NCBI RefSeq assembly: GCF_900625025.1
Contig: NZ_LR130577.1
Location: forward strand, 124,001 to 188,000
Length of the DNA stretch: 64,000 bases
DNA from: Lachnoclostridium sp. Marseille-P6806
GTDB taxonomy: Bacteria; Bacillota; Clostridia; Lachnospirales; Lachnospiraceae
Direction: 5' to 3'
The notes beneath the pieces were generated by a model. The model saw only the letters and a program-made list of their open reading frames with translations. It was not told the DNA's origin and did no database searches. The translations under genes and the position numbers were made by a program. Positions 16,941 through 24,984 of this stretch are shown in pieces (positions within the stretch are counted from its first letter, which is position 1; every line of letters starts with the position of its first letter).

Positions 16941-17690
16941 GAGAGAGCTATCGTTTAGCGACGTGAAGAACTCGCCACGCAAATTAGCGCCTACAATTTC
17001 TTCATAGGCTTTGCCTTTGATATCAATTCTAGTGTTCAGGAGGCTGTAACGTTGAAACTCGCTGACGATATACGCCAAGCTGCGCGGGCTGAGTTTGATT
17101 TCATCATTCGCGTCAAAAATCTTGCCGTGACGTTTCTTTACGCGCTCAAAGATTTTACCAATTCTGTTACGGACAGTGAGCTGACCGTCAGGATCGGAAC
17201 GTTCATCAGATGTAGTATAAAACTCCAAGGGATTAGGGATATTGCGCTCGTCCTCAATCTTGCAGAAAATGACCTTGAGCAATTCAAAGAAAGCAGGCTG
17301 CTTCTGCAATCCATCATTCACATAGATGTGATTATGACAGGTCTTGAAAACAAACAGGAGATTATCGTCATAGGTATTTTTGAGGCTGGTTCTGCTGGGA
17401 CGGTTGACTTCATCCAGATTGCCATCTGCCGAGGGAATGTCGTTATATTCCATGAAGGTGATATTCCCGGAAGCATCTACTTCTTTGCGGAAAACAAACT
17501 TCTGGATACTGTTTGTCCACATACCCCATTCACAGTTAGGGCATACTGACATATAGGACTGCAACTGAGCGATACCATCTTTGGCATTGCGTGCGTCAAC
17601 GGTCTCTTTCTTGCACTCAATGATGATTTTTCCGTCGATATAGTCACAGATTTTACCATCGGGAATAACGATTATTTTTGTATCAGCCAT
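16926..17690 (-). pseudogene. Restriction-modification protein, truncated before the methylase domain
   Basis: A 254-residue frame. The N-terminus holds a restriction-endonuclease-like fold (VIPDGKICDYIDGKIIIECKKE, a PD-(D/E)xK pattern). The C-terminus ends in the lead-in to an N-6 adenine methylase (SPRSLAYIVSEFQRYSLLNT, GKAYEEIVGANLRGEFFT), where intact relatives continue with the SAM motif and NPPF/Y. Here it stops after about 12 unrelated residues that include a CGACACCCCT repeat. GGAGGA precedes ATG 17690, which overlaps the RHH gene by eight bases. It is a broken type I/IIG-like system. Confidence 0.65.
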
Positions 17691-17877
17691 TATGAGTTCC
17701 TCCATCCTTGCTCTTGGATTTTTCTTTCTTTTTAGCATTGCGTGTGGACAAGTACTCTTCAGCCGCTCGATTGAAAAAATCTGCAAAGCTACTCTTGTCA
17801 TAAGCCAATGCCGCTTTTAGATCGGTGTGCAGTTCTTCTGGCATTCTGAACTGCACTTGTTTCGTTCGATCGCTCAA
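17683..17877 (-). CDS. Ribbon-helix-helix DNA-binding protein
   Basis: A 64-residue protein: a short beta strand KQVQFRMPEEL followed by two helices (HTDLKAALAYDKSSFADFF, NRAAEEYL) and a lysine-rich tail, the pattern of RHH/Arc-type repressors and antitoxins. I chose TTG 17877 because AAAGGATGG lies about nine bases ahead; the frame is open further upstream but would enter the operator region. It overlaps the restriction-modification gene by eight bases and probably regulates it and itself. Confidence 0.6.
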   Translation of the reverse strand: MSDRTKQVQFRMPEELHTDLKAALAYDKSSFADFFNRAAEEYLSTRNAKKKEKSKSKDGGTHNG

Positions 17878-17905
17878 TAAGCTGCACCATCCTTTCTGCT
17901 TGGCT

Positions 17906-17958
17906 AATGATATTATTCTATCAAGATATAATGATATCATTTTCACACGATTTGTCAA
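17906..17958 (-). promoter_or_regulatory. Promoter with two tandem palindromic operators for the RHH gene
   Basis: On the minus strand: -35 TTGACA (17953-17958), 16-bp spacer, -10 TATCAT (17931-17936). A perfect 12-bp palindrome AATGATATCATT (17930-17941) covers the -10; a second copy with one mismatch, AATGATATTATT, lies at 17906-17917, centred 24 bp (over two helical turns) away. This is the arrangement expected for cooperative RHH autorepression. Confidence 0.6.
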
Positions 17959-18600
17959 TGTTTCCGGAGATTCATGATGTAATGAACATTGTATACAAAA
18001 TGCGGATTGATCTGATTCTGCAAAAGCTTGTATTCCAGCTGCTTCTTCTGACTTTCCTCTTCTCTTGCCTGCTTCATGAGCGCATCAATATTAATGGCGA
18101 GAGAATTGATCGCCCTGCCCATACGGCCCACCTCGTCGTCGCCCTCGAGCGTGCGGTCCACCGAGAAGTCCCCGCCCGATATTCTTCCGAGCGCCTTGAT
18201 GCTGCGCTGGATCGGCTTCGTCAGCCAGTTCGACAGGATCGACGTCAGGATATTTCTGTCATACACAAACAGCACCGACATGGGGTCAAAATTATAATCC
18301 TCGATCGTATCCGCAATCAGATCGGTTGAGATGCCGATATACTGCCAGCCGACTTTCTTAGTAAGAATCCAGAGAAATGGCCGCACGGATAATCTGGATG
18401 AGAATCGATATCTCTGATCGCGTTCCTCAGATCCTTATCCAGATTGACCGCCGGGTCATTTTCATAATCACGGATCAGCACTTTGGAAATGTTCCGGTTA
18501 TAATAAACATCATTGGAAAGATTGATAAACTGATCCAGCAGGCGATTGATGTCGCAGATTATCCTCACTGCTCTTTTGAAGCTTCTTATATGTATGATTA
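17955..18600 (-). pseudogene. YesM-like sensor histidine kinase, multiply broken
   Basis: Pieces of a membrane sensor kinase in at least three frames. Around 18317-18600 lies the extracytoplasmic sensor (LDQFINLSNDVYYNRNISKV). At 17955-18386 follow the HAMP linker (LTKPIQRSIKALGRISGGDF) and the His-kinase start with LLQNQINPHF. The protein ends soon after the phospho-accepting His; the second half of the kinase domain, including the ATPase part, is missing. It is a relic of a two-component system, possibly one regulating sugar uptake as YesMN systems do. Confidence 0.65.
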
Positions 18601-18725
18601 TCCCTTAATCCGGAAACCATGTGTGGCCCGCACGCGCCAAAAACGTGTAAATTTTTTCGATATCAATCACTATTTTAGGGAAAGCAGAGATTACCACGGC
18701 AGCCGGTCCTGTTATGGCCGCAAGC

Positions 18726-18777
18726 AAAAAACAGCAATGGGGAAGCCGTAAATCCATGCTCTCCATTGCTGTTTTCT
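18726..18777 (-). terminator. Terminator of the polysaccharide operon
   Basis: A perfect 13-bp stem AAAACAGCAATGG/CCATTGCTGTTTT (18728-18740 with 18763-18775). On the minus strand it is followed by TTTTTTGC, a strong intrinsic terminator 40 bases after the last operon gene. Confidence 0.85.
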
Positions 18778-18819
18778 CTGACGCTTTTATTTATATTTTT
18801 TCCATCTGCCGTCATGCCG

Positions 18820-20142
18820 TCACAGACGCCAGTAGCTCCATTCCGGCGCCGTGAACCGGTTTTTATCATAGAGGCCTTTCAGATCGACAAAGACCTTTGT
18901 CCTATGCTTTGCCGCAAAGAAGCCGGCGATGTCCTCCGGCGTGAACGCCTCGAATTCCCTGTGCTTCACAGCCATCAGCACGGCGTCCATCTCTTTCACC
19001 TCGCTCATCGGGGCAAACGTCACGCCGTACAGCTGCTCCGCCTCCGCGGCGTCTCCCTGCGGATCGACGATCATTGGCTCGATCCCGTACTCCCGGAGCT
19101 CCTTTACGATGTCAAAGACCTTGCTGTTGCGGGTATCCGGACAATTTTCCTTGAACGTAAAGCCCAGCACCGCAACACGGGCGTTCTTGACCTGCGTATC
19201 GTTCCGGATGAGGAGCTTCACGAGGCTTTCCGCCACATATTTCCCCATATCGTCATTGATGCGGCGGCCGCTCAGAATGATCTGGGAATGATAGCCGAAC
19301 TGCTCCGCACGGTAGGTCAGATAATAGGGATCGATCCCGATGCAGTGACCTCCCACGAGCCCCGGCTGAAATTTCAGGAAATTCCACTTGGTTCCCGCCG
19401 CCTCGAGCACGCTTCTGGTATCGATCCCCATCTTATGAAAGATGATGGACAGCTCGTTCATGAACGCGATATTGATATCGCGCTGGCTGTTCTCAATGAC
19501 CTTTGCCGCCTCCGCAACCTTGATGCTCTCGGCGCGGTGAACCCCCGCCTCGACGACCAGCTCGTACACCTTCGCCACCGTATCGAGCGTCTCTTCATCC
19601 ATTCCGGAGACGATCTTCGTGATGGTCTCGAGCCGGTGCACCTTGTCGCCGGGATTGATCCGCTCCGGCGAATAACCGATTTTCCAGTCCACGCCGCATT
19701 TCAGACCCGATTCTTTCTCGATGATCGGAATGCAGGTTTCCTCCGTCACGCCCGGATAAACCGTAGATTCAAAAACGACAATCGTGCCGGGGGTGATGTT
19801 CTGCCCGACAAAGCGGCTGGCCCCCTCCACCGGCGACAGATCCGGCGTGTGATCGTCATTTACCGGCGTCGGCACCGCCACAATGATGAATTTTGCTTCG
19901 GCGAGCCTTGCTGGATCGGCCGTAAACTCGACCGTTGTGTTCCGGATCGCTTCATCCCCCACCTCGCGGGTCGGGTCTGTGCCATTCCGGTATTTCTCGA
20001 TCTTTTCTTTATTAAAATCAAAGCCGATGACGCCTATTTTCTTCGCAAAGGCCACCGCAATCGGCATGCCCACATAGCCGAGACCGACCAGCGCCAGCTT
20101 CGCCTCACCGTCAAGCAGTCTCTCATAAATGTCCATTTTCAT
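18820..20142 (-). CDS. Nucleotide-sugar dehydrogenase (WbpO/TviB type)
   Basis: Oxidises a UDP-sugar at C6 to the uronic acid with two NAD, giving an acidic sugar for the surface polymer. 440 residues: Rossmann motif ALVGLGYVGMPIAVAFAK at 17-34, a central dehydrogenase domain, the catalytic cysteine at about 267 in GGHCIGIDPYYL, and the C-terminal domain (VLGFTFKENCPDTRNSK). The YYLTYRAE sequence after the cysteine fits the UDP-N-acetylhexosamine group better than UDP-glucose dehydrogenases. GGAGG precedes ATG 20142. It is the last gene of the operon. Confidence 0.85.
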   Translation of the reverse strand: MKMDIYERLLDGEAKLALVGLGYVGMPIAVAFAKKIGVIGFDFNKEKIEKYRNGTDPTREVGDEAIRNTTVEFTADPARLAEAKFIIVAVPTPVNDDHTPDLSPVEGASRFVGQNITPGTIVVFESTVYPGVTEETCIPIIEKESGLKCGVDWKIGYSPERINPGDKVHRLETITKIVSGMDEETLDTVAKVYELVVEAGVHRAESIKVAEAAKVIENSQRDINIAFMNELSIIFHKMGIDTRSVLEAAGTKWNFLKFQPGLVGGHCIGIDPYYLTYRAEQFGYHSQIILSGRRINDDMGKYVAESLVKLLIRNDTQVKNARVAVLGFTFKENCPDTRNSKVFDIVKELREYGIEPMIVDPQGDAAEAEQLYGVTFAPMSEVKEMDAVLMAVKHREFEAFTPEDIAGFFAAKHRTKVFVDLKGLYDKNRFTAPEWSYWRL

Positions 20143-20181
20143 CTCCAACCTCCGCACTCCTGACATTATAGCATACCGCTT

Positions 20182-21267
20182 TCACGTCCGCAGTATCCTC
20201 TCCGCCTCTTCCATATAGGCCGCGGTGACGCGGCGGCGGTCAAACTCCCGCTCCATTTTCTCCCGGGCGCGGCGTCCCATCTCCGCTCTCCGCTCCCTGT
20301 CCAGCAGGAGGAAGCGGCGCAGCGCCTCCGTGAGCGATTCCGCGCTCTTCGGCCGGCAGCCGAAGCCCGTCCTGCCCTCCTCAAAGATTTCCCGGCAGCC
20401 GCTGATGTCCGACGCAATCACAGGCCGGCCGGACGCCGAGGCCTCCATCAGGACATTGGACATTCCCTCGTGGTACGTGGGAAGAACCACCGCCGAGCAG
20501 ACATGATAAAAGCGGTTCACCCCGGTATGAAAGCCGAGCTGGCGGATGACGCCCGCGCGCTCCTTTTCATCCAACAGCGACTGATAGTCCTCATCGCAGT
20601 AGCCCAGAAGCTGAAACTCAACCGTCTCGCTGTGAAGCGCCTCCGCCGCCGCTAAATATTCCCCGATTCCCTTTTCCCGCATCATCCGGCCGACAAACAG
20701 AAAGCGGACGACGGCATCCTCCGGGTACGCCGCAAACGGATGCGCCGTAAGATCGACGCCCGAGCCGGACACCAGCCTTGTCCGGCCCCGGAGGAGGCCG
20801 AAGCGCCGGAACGTCTCCCGATTCTCTTCATTCTGAAAAAAAACGCAGTCTGCCCGGCGCATTCCCGCGCGGTACAGGCAGCAGACGAGCCGGCGCACCG
20901 CTCCCCCTTTCTGAAACGCGCTGCCGAGCCCCGTCACCGTCTGAATATAAGGAATCCCGGCTGCGGCACAGGCCATTCCGCCGTAGACATTCGGCTTGAT
21001 GGTGTACGTGAGCACAAGATCCGGACGGAATGTTCGGAGGAGGCGCCGGTATTCCCGCAGGAGCCGGAAATCCTGCGCCGGATTCATGCCCCTCCGGTTG
21101 ATTGGCGTAAGGACGACCTCGCAGCCCTCCGCCGCAAGGAGCTCTGTCTTGACCGTATCGGGAAGGGACACGATCACACGATGCTCCGCAAGGAGCGCCT
21201 GCACAAGTCCGTTCCGAAAATCATATAAGCCTGCCGAGGAATTCCCCAGAATCAACACCGTTCCCAT
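20182..21267 (-). CDS. Glycosyltransferase family 4 (PglA/capsular type)
   Basis: A retaining GT-B glycosyltransferase of 361 residues that adds a sugar to the lipid-linked chain on the cytoplasmic face. N-terminal domain: MGTVLILGNSSAGLYDFRNG and the TYTIKPNVYGG motif shared with PglA-like N-acetylgalactosaminyltransferases. C-terminal donor domain: VGRMMREKGIGEYL and the family motif LPTYHEGMSNVLMEASASGRP with the EX7E glutamates. ATG 21267 starts the conserved N-terminus; the longer open frame is a GC-rich extension. Confidence 0.8.
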   Translation of the reverse strand: MGTVLILGNSSAGLYDFRNGLVQALLAEHRVIVSLPDTVKTELLAAEGCEVVLTPINRRGMNPAQDFRLLREYRRLLRTFRPDLVLTYTIKPNVYGGMACAAAGIPYIQTVTGLGSAFQKGGAVRRLVCCLYRAGMRRADCVFFQNEENRETFRRFGLLRGRTRLVSGSGVDLTAHPFAAYPEDAVVRFLFVGRMMREKGIGEYLAAAEALHSETVEFQLLGYCDEDYQSLLDEKERAGVIRQLGFHTGVNRFYHVCSAVVLPTYHEGMSNVLMEASASGRPVIASDISGCREIFEEGRTGFGCRPKSAESLTEALRRFLLLDRERRAEMGRRAREKMEREFDRRRVTAAYMEEAERILRT

Positions 21268-21364
21268 GCGTTCTGCCCTGCCTCCCGGCCGCCGGCGCAG
21301 GCCGATAGCGCCGCCCGATACCGCCCCGCCGCGCTCTGCCGGAGCGCCCTGCCGGCGCTCTCTG

Positions 21365-22342
21365 TCACGCTTCTTCCACCCTGCGCACCGTGAGCTCAAC
21401 ATATTTCATCATGGCGATTCCCGCCTCGTATCCCTCGCTCTCCGGCGGGTTCTCCCGGCCCTCAAGGTTCGCGATATACAGAGAGGGCGTATCGACGCCG
21501 CACAGATAGGCGTGCGGATAGCCGCCTCCGTAGCGCGGATTGACCTCCGAAATATAATAGACGCCGTCCTGCGCAAACACATCGATGTCGATCTGTCCGC
21601 GGAAGCCCGCCCTCTCGGCAAAAGCACGAACAAGCGCGGCGAGACGGTCATCCCGCACGGAAACCGCCTTATCGGTCTCGCCCGCGCGCATTTTCAGCTT
21701 CTTTTTGATAAAGATGCTGACACAGCGCCCGCTCAGCATATCGACATACGCATCGACGCCGTACTCCTGCCCCGGCATATATTCCTGAATCAGCAGCTCC
21801 GGACAATGCGCCGCCGCAAACCGCAGCTCCTCCCGATTGTCGCAGCGGGAAATCAGCATGCTGGCGCTCCCGTTCTCCGGCTTGACAAAGGCCGGATACG
21901 CGGCCGTCCCCGACGCCGCGTCCCGCTCGAACTCTGCGACGCTCCGCCAGCATCTTGCCGTCGGAATCCCGTACTCCCGCAGCAGCTCATACATCCGGTA
22001 CTTGTGAAAGCAGGTTTCCACCAGATCATAGTCCGAAATCATCGGCGTGCAGCCGAGCGCGCGAAACTCCTCCGCATGCGCCGCAAGGAGCGACAGCTCC
22101 GGATCAATGAGGGACAGCGCGCCGGTGATCTTCCACTTCCGGATGACGGCATAGATCCTCTCAAGGTAGTCCGTCGCGTCGATGCGGGGCACGATTTCCC
22201 ACGCGTCTGCATCATAGAGCGCCGGCGCATAGGGGGAGCAGTCCGTCGCAACGACCTTGCCCCGCCCGCGCAGAGCCTCTTTATAGAACTGTACGATTTT
22301 ATTGCGGGTTCCCGCACTCAGAATCAGAATGTTGACTGCCAT
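21365..22342 (-). CDS. ATP-grasp ligase of the polysaccharide operon
   Basis: A 325-residue ATP-grasp protein of the CarB/PylC-like kind often found in capsule clusters. It begins MAVNILILSAGTRNKIV, an N-terminal pre-grasp Rossmann-like domain. Nucleotide-binding parts include PAFVKPENGSASMLI and LLIQEYMPGQEYGVDAYVD. Metal and phosphate ligands lie in ISEVNPRYGGGYP. Such enzymes form a carboxylate-amine bond by acyl phosphate; the substrates here are unknown, possibly an amino acid joined to an amino sugar or uronic acid. AGGTGGAG precedes ATG 22342, which overlaps the upstream gene by 44 bases. Confidence 0.7.
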   Translation of the reverse strand: MAVNILILSAGTRNKIVQFYKEALRGRGKVVATDCSPYAPALYDADAWEIVPRIDATDYLERIYAVIRKWKITGALSLIDPELSLLAAHAEEFRALGCTPMISDYDLVETCFHKYRMYELLREYGIPTARCWRSVAEFERDAASGTAAYPAFVKPENGSASMLISRCDNREELRFAAAHCPELLIQEYMPGQEYGVDAYVDMLSGRCVSIFIKKKLKMRAGETDKAVSVRDDRLAALVRAFAERAGFRGQIDIDVFAQDGVYYISEVNPRYGGGYPHAYLCGVDTPSLYIANLEGRENPPESEGYEAGIAMMKYVELTVRRVEEA

Positions 22343-22976
22343 GCTCCACCTCTGAAAGCCGTTTTCTGCGGATCTCGGCAAAATTTCCCTCCGCCGCATT
22401 CGTGTCCGCCGCCACCGTATCCGCATGCCCCAGCACGGTGCGGACCGTCATGGCGATCACCCGGCAGTCCATGCCGAAGCTGAGCCGTTCCACGTACTCC
22501 GCATCCAGCGCAAGGCGCATGTCCCAGTCGACCGCATTGCGTCCGCTCGCCTGCGCAAGCCCCGTGAGTCCCGGCCGCACAGTATGGCGGAGCCGCTCCC
22601 GCTCCGTATAATACGGAAGATACTCCGGCAGCAGCGGGCGGGGACCAATAAAGCTCATGTCCCCTCTCAATATATTGAAGAGCTCCGGCAGCTCGTCAAG
22701 GCTCGTTCTGCGCAGGAACAGCCCGAACGCGGTGAGGCGCTCTCGGTCCGGGAGAAGCGTTCCCTCCTCATCCCGCGCGTCGGTCATCGTCCGGAACTTG
22801 CAGATCGAAAAAATCCTTTCGTTCCGCCCGGGCCGTTGCTGCCGGAACAGCACCGGAGCCCCCAGCTTCACCCGCACAAGAACCGCAAGAATAAGATAGA
22901 CCCACCAGAACAGAGCGAGAATCACCAGCGACAGCAGGATGTCCAGCAGCCGCTTGATACCGTTTCGATAAAGCAT
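22299..22976 (-). CDS. Initiating sugar-phosphate transferase (PglC/WcaJ type)
   Basis: Transfers a sugar-1-phosphate from UDP-sugar to undecaprenyl phosphate, the first step of the lipid-linked glycan. 225 residues: an N-terminal re-entrant membrane helix (IKRLLDILLSLVILALFWWV), the catalytic core with FRQQRPG, KFRTMTDARDE, the LDELPELFNILRGDMSFIGP region and RPGLTGLAQASGRN. The size is that of a small monotopic PglC-like enzyme, with an extra C-terminal tail. GGGAG precedes ATG 22976. The matching donor may come from the 4,6-dehydratase encoded next door. Confidence 0.88.
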   Translation of the reverse strand: MLYRNGIKRLLDILLSLVILALFWWVYLILAVLVRVKLGAPVLFRQQRPGRNERIFSICKFRTMTDARDEEGTLLPDRERLTAFGLFLRRTSLDELPELFNILRGDMSFIGPRPLLPEYLPYYTERERLRHTVRPGLTGLAQASGRNAVDWDMRLALDAEYVERLSFGMDCRVIAMTVRTVLGHADTVAADTNAAEGNFAEIRRKRLSEVEHGSQHSDSECGNPQ

Positions 22977-22998
22977 ATATTCTCCCGTATGAAAGCCG

Positions 22999-24984
22999 TC
23001 AGGCGCATCCCCCGGACCCGCCCGTCTGCCCGGACGCTTCCCCGGATGCCGCCCGCTCCCGCTCCTGCTCTGCGCGGTGCTCCTCCGGCGATTTGTAGGT
23101 TGGAACAATCGCCCGCACATACGAGCGGATATCCGGCGACTCATTTTCGGCCGCCGCTTTCAGCTCCTCCAGCTCCTTAAAGAAGCGGGACTCGTCGATT
23201 TCAATCGGTCTGCCGATATGAATCTGCCGGTTCGCCGTATCCCGCATGCCCTCCTCTTTCATGAGCATCTCTTCATAGAGCTTCTCCCCGGGCCGCAGGC
23301 CGGTAAAGCGGATCTCGATATCCTCGCCGACCCGGTAGCCGGACAGACGGATCAGGTTTTCCGCAAGATCAAGAATCTTCACCGGCTCGCCCATGTCAAG
23401 AACGAAGATCTCGCCGCCCATCGCGTAGGCCCCCGCCTGCAGAACCAGCGAGACGGCCTCGGGAATCGTCATGAAATAGCGGATGATCCCCGGGTCCGTG
23501 ACCGTAACCGGGCCGCCCGCGGCGATCTGACGGCGGAACAGCGGAATGACCGAGCCGTTGCTGCCAAGCACATTTCCGAAGCGGACCGCGACAAACTTCG
23601 TCCCCTCATACTTCCGGTTGAACGTCTGTATAATCATCTCGCAGATCCGCTTGCTGGCGCCCATGATGTTCGTGGGGTTCACCGCCTTGTCCGTCGAGAT
23701 CATGACAAAGGTCTTCGTGCCGCTCTGCGCCGCCGCCGCGGCGGTTTTCCACGTGCCGAGGACATTGTTTTTGATCGCCTCGCAGGGACTTGCCTCCATC
23801 AGGGGCACATGCTTGTGCGCTGCCGCGTGGTAGACGATGTCCGGGCGGTAATGCTCAAAGATCCAGTTCATCCGCTGCGTATTCCGCACCGATGCGATCA
23901 GCACCGTAAGGTTCAGCTCCGGATTCCGGAGAAGAAGCTCCTGCTGAATGTCGTAGGCGTTGTTCTCATAAATATCCACAATGATGAGCTGCTTCGGCCT
24001 GTGCCCCGCGATCTGGCGGCAGAGCTCGCTGCCGATGGACCCGCCGCCGCCCGTCACCAGCACCACCTTGCCGCTGACATAGCCGAGGATGGAATCCAGA
24101 TCCACCGCGACCGGCTCACGCCCCAGCAGATCCTCTACCTCCACGTCGCGGAGCTTGCTGACGTTGACCTCGCCGTTCACGAGCTGATACATGCCCGGCA
24201 GCGTCCTCACCTTGCAGCCCGTCCGGCTTGTGATGGCGAGGATTTCCTTCATCTCCGCACGGGAGACGCTGGGCATGGCAATGATGATCTGATCGATGTC
24301 ATAGAGCGCGGCATACTCCGCGATGCGGTCCCGCCCGCCGACCACCTTGATTCCTTGAATATAGCGTCCCCATTTTCCCTGATCGTCGTCGATGATGCAG
24401 CGGATGACCATGGTCGAGAAATGACTGTTGATGATCTCCTTTACGATGATGTTCGCCGCCTCTCCCGCGCCGATAATCATGACCGAGATGCTGTTCGTCC
24501 GGTTCTCCCGCTTATGCTTGCGCGAGCGCAGGTAACGGTAGGAAAAACGGCTGGTAAATTCAAAGGCGATCAGAAAAAAAACATACAGAAAATAGTAGCT
24601 CTGCGGCACCGGCTGGTTGTCCTCGATGCGGAAGAGCTGGAGCAGCAGCACGTTTCCCACGCCGGACAGCACGCAGGAGAGCACCAGATTCTGGAGCTCG
24701 GTCTCGCCCGCATAGGCCCAGAGGCTGTGATACATGCGAAAGGCCCAGAACAGCGCCAGCGTCATCGCGAGATTGACCGGCAGAAAATTGCGGATCGGGT
24801 TCATGAACTCCGCGGGGATGTGATCCACATGGAACTCATACCGCACGAGGATCGCAAGAAAGCTCGCCAGAATCACACTGATGATATCGTAAATGATCAG
24901 CGCGGTGCGCCGCCAGAACAGTTTGTAATTAAAGGGCTGCGGTCTGTTATGCAAACGAATTTCCTCCGGAGGATTCTTCCTCAT
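22999..24984 (-). CDS. Membrane-bound UDP-GlcNAc 4,6-dehydratase (PglF/CapD family)
   Basis: Makes the 4-keto-6-deoxy intermediate of UDP-GlcNAc, precursor of bacillosamine, FucNAc or QuiNAc. About 661 residues: four N-terminal membrane helices (about 20-150), a first Rossmann-like domain (VMIIGAGEAANIIVKEI), then the catalytic SDR domain with VLVTGGGGSIGSELCRQI, HAAAHKHVPLMEASP and STDKAVNPTNIMGASKR (in the long form of this family the usual Tyr is replaced by Met). ATG 24984 is listed; a TTG at 24954 with GGAGGA seven bases ahead is a serious alternative. It overlaps the preceding gene. Confidence 0.88.
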   Translation of the reverse strand: MRKNPPEEIRLHNRPQPFNYKLFWRRTALIIYDIISVILASFLAILVRYEFHVDHIPAEFMNPIRNFLPVNLAMTLALFWAFRMYHSLWAYAGETELQNLVLSCVLSGVGNVLLLQLFRIEDNQPVPQSYYFLYVFFLIAFEFTSRFSYRYLRSRKHKRENRTNSISVMIIGAGEAANIIVKEIINSHFSTMVIRCIIDDDQGKWGRYIQGIKVVGGRDRIAEYAALYDIDQIIIAMPSVSRAEMKEILAITSRTGCKVRTLPGMYQLVNGEVNVSKLRDVEVEDLLGREPVAVDLDSILGYVSGKVVLVTGGGGSIGSELCRQIAGHRPKQLIIVDIYENNAYDIQQELLLRNPELNLTVLIASVRNTQRMNWIFEHYRPDIVYHAAAHKHVPLMEASPCEAIKNNVLGTWKTAAAAAQSGTKTFVMISTDKAVNPTNIMGASKRICEMIIQTFNRKYEGTKFVAVRFGNVLGSNGSVIPLFRRQIAAGGPVTVTDPGIIRYFMTIPEAVSLVLQAGAYAMGGEIFVLDMGEPVKILDLAENLIRLSGYRVGEDIEIRFTGLRPGEKLYEEMLMKEEGMRDTANRQIHIGRPIEIDESRFFKELEELKAAAENESPDIRSYVRAIVPTYKSPEEHRAEQERERAASGEASGQTGGSGGCA

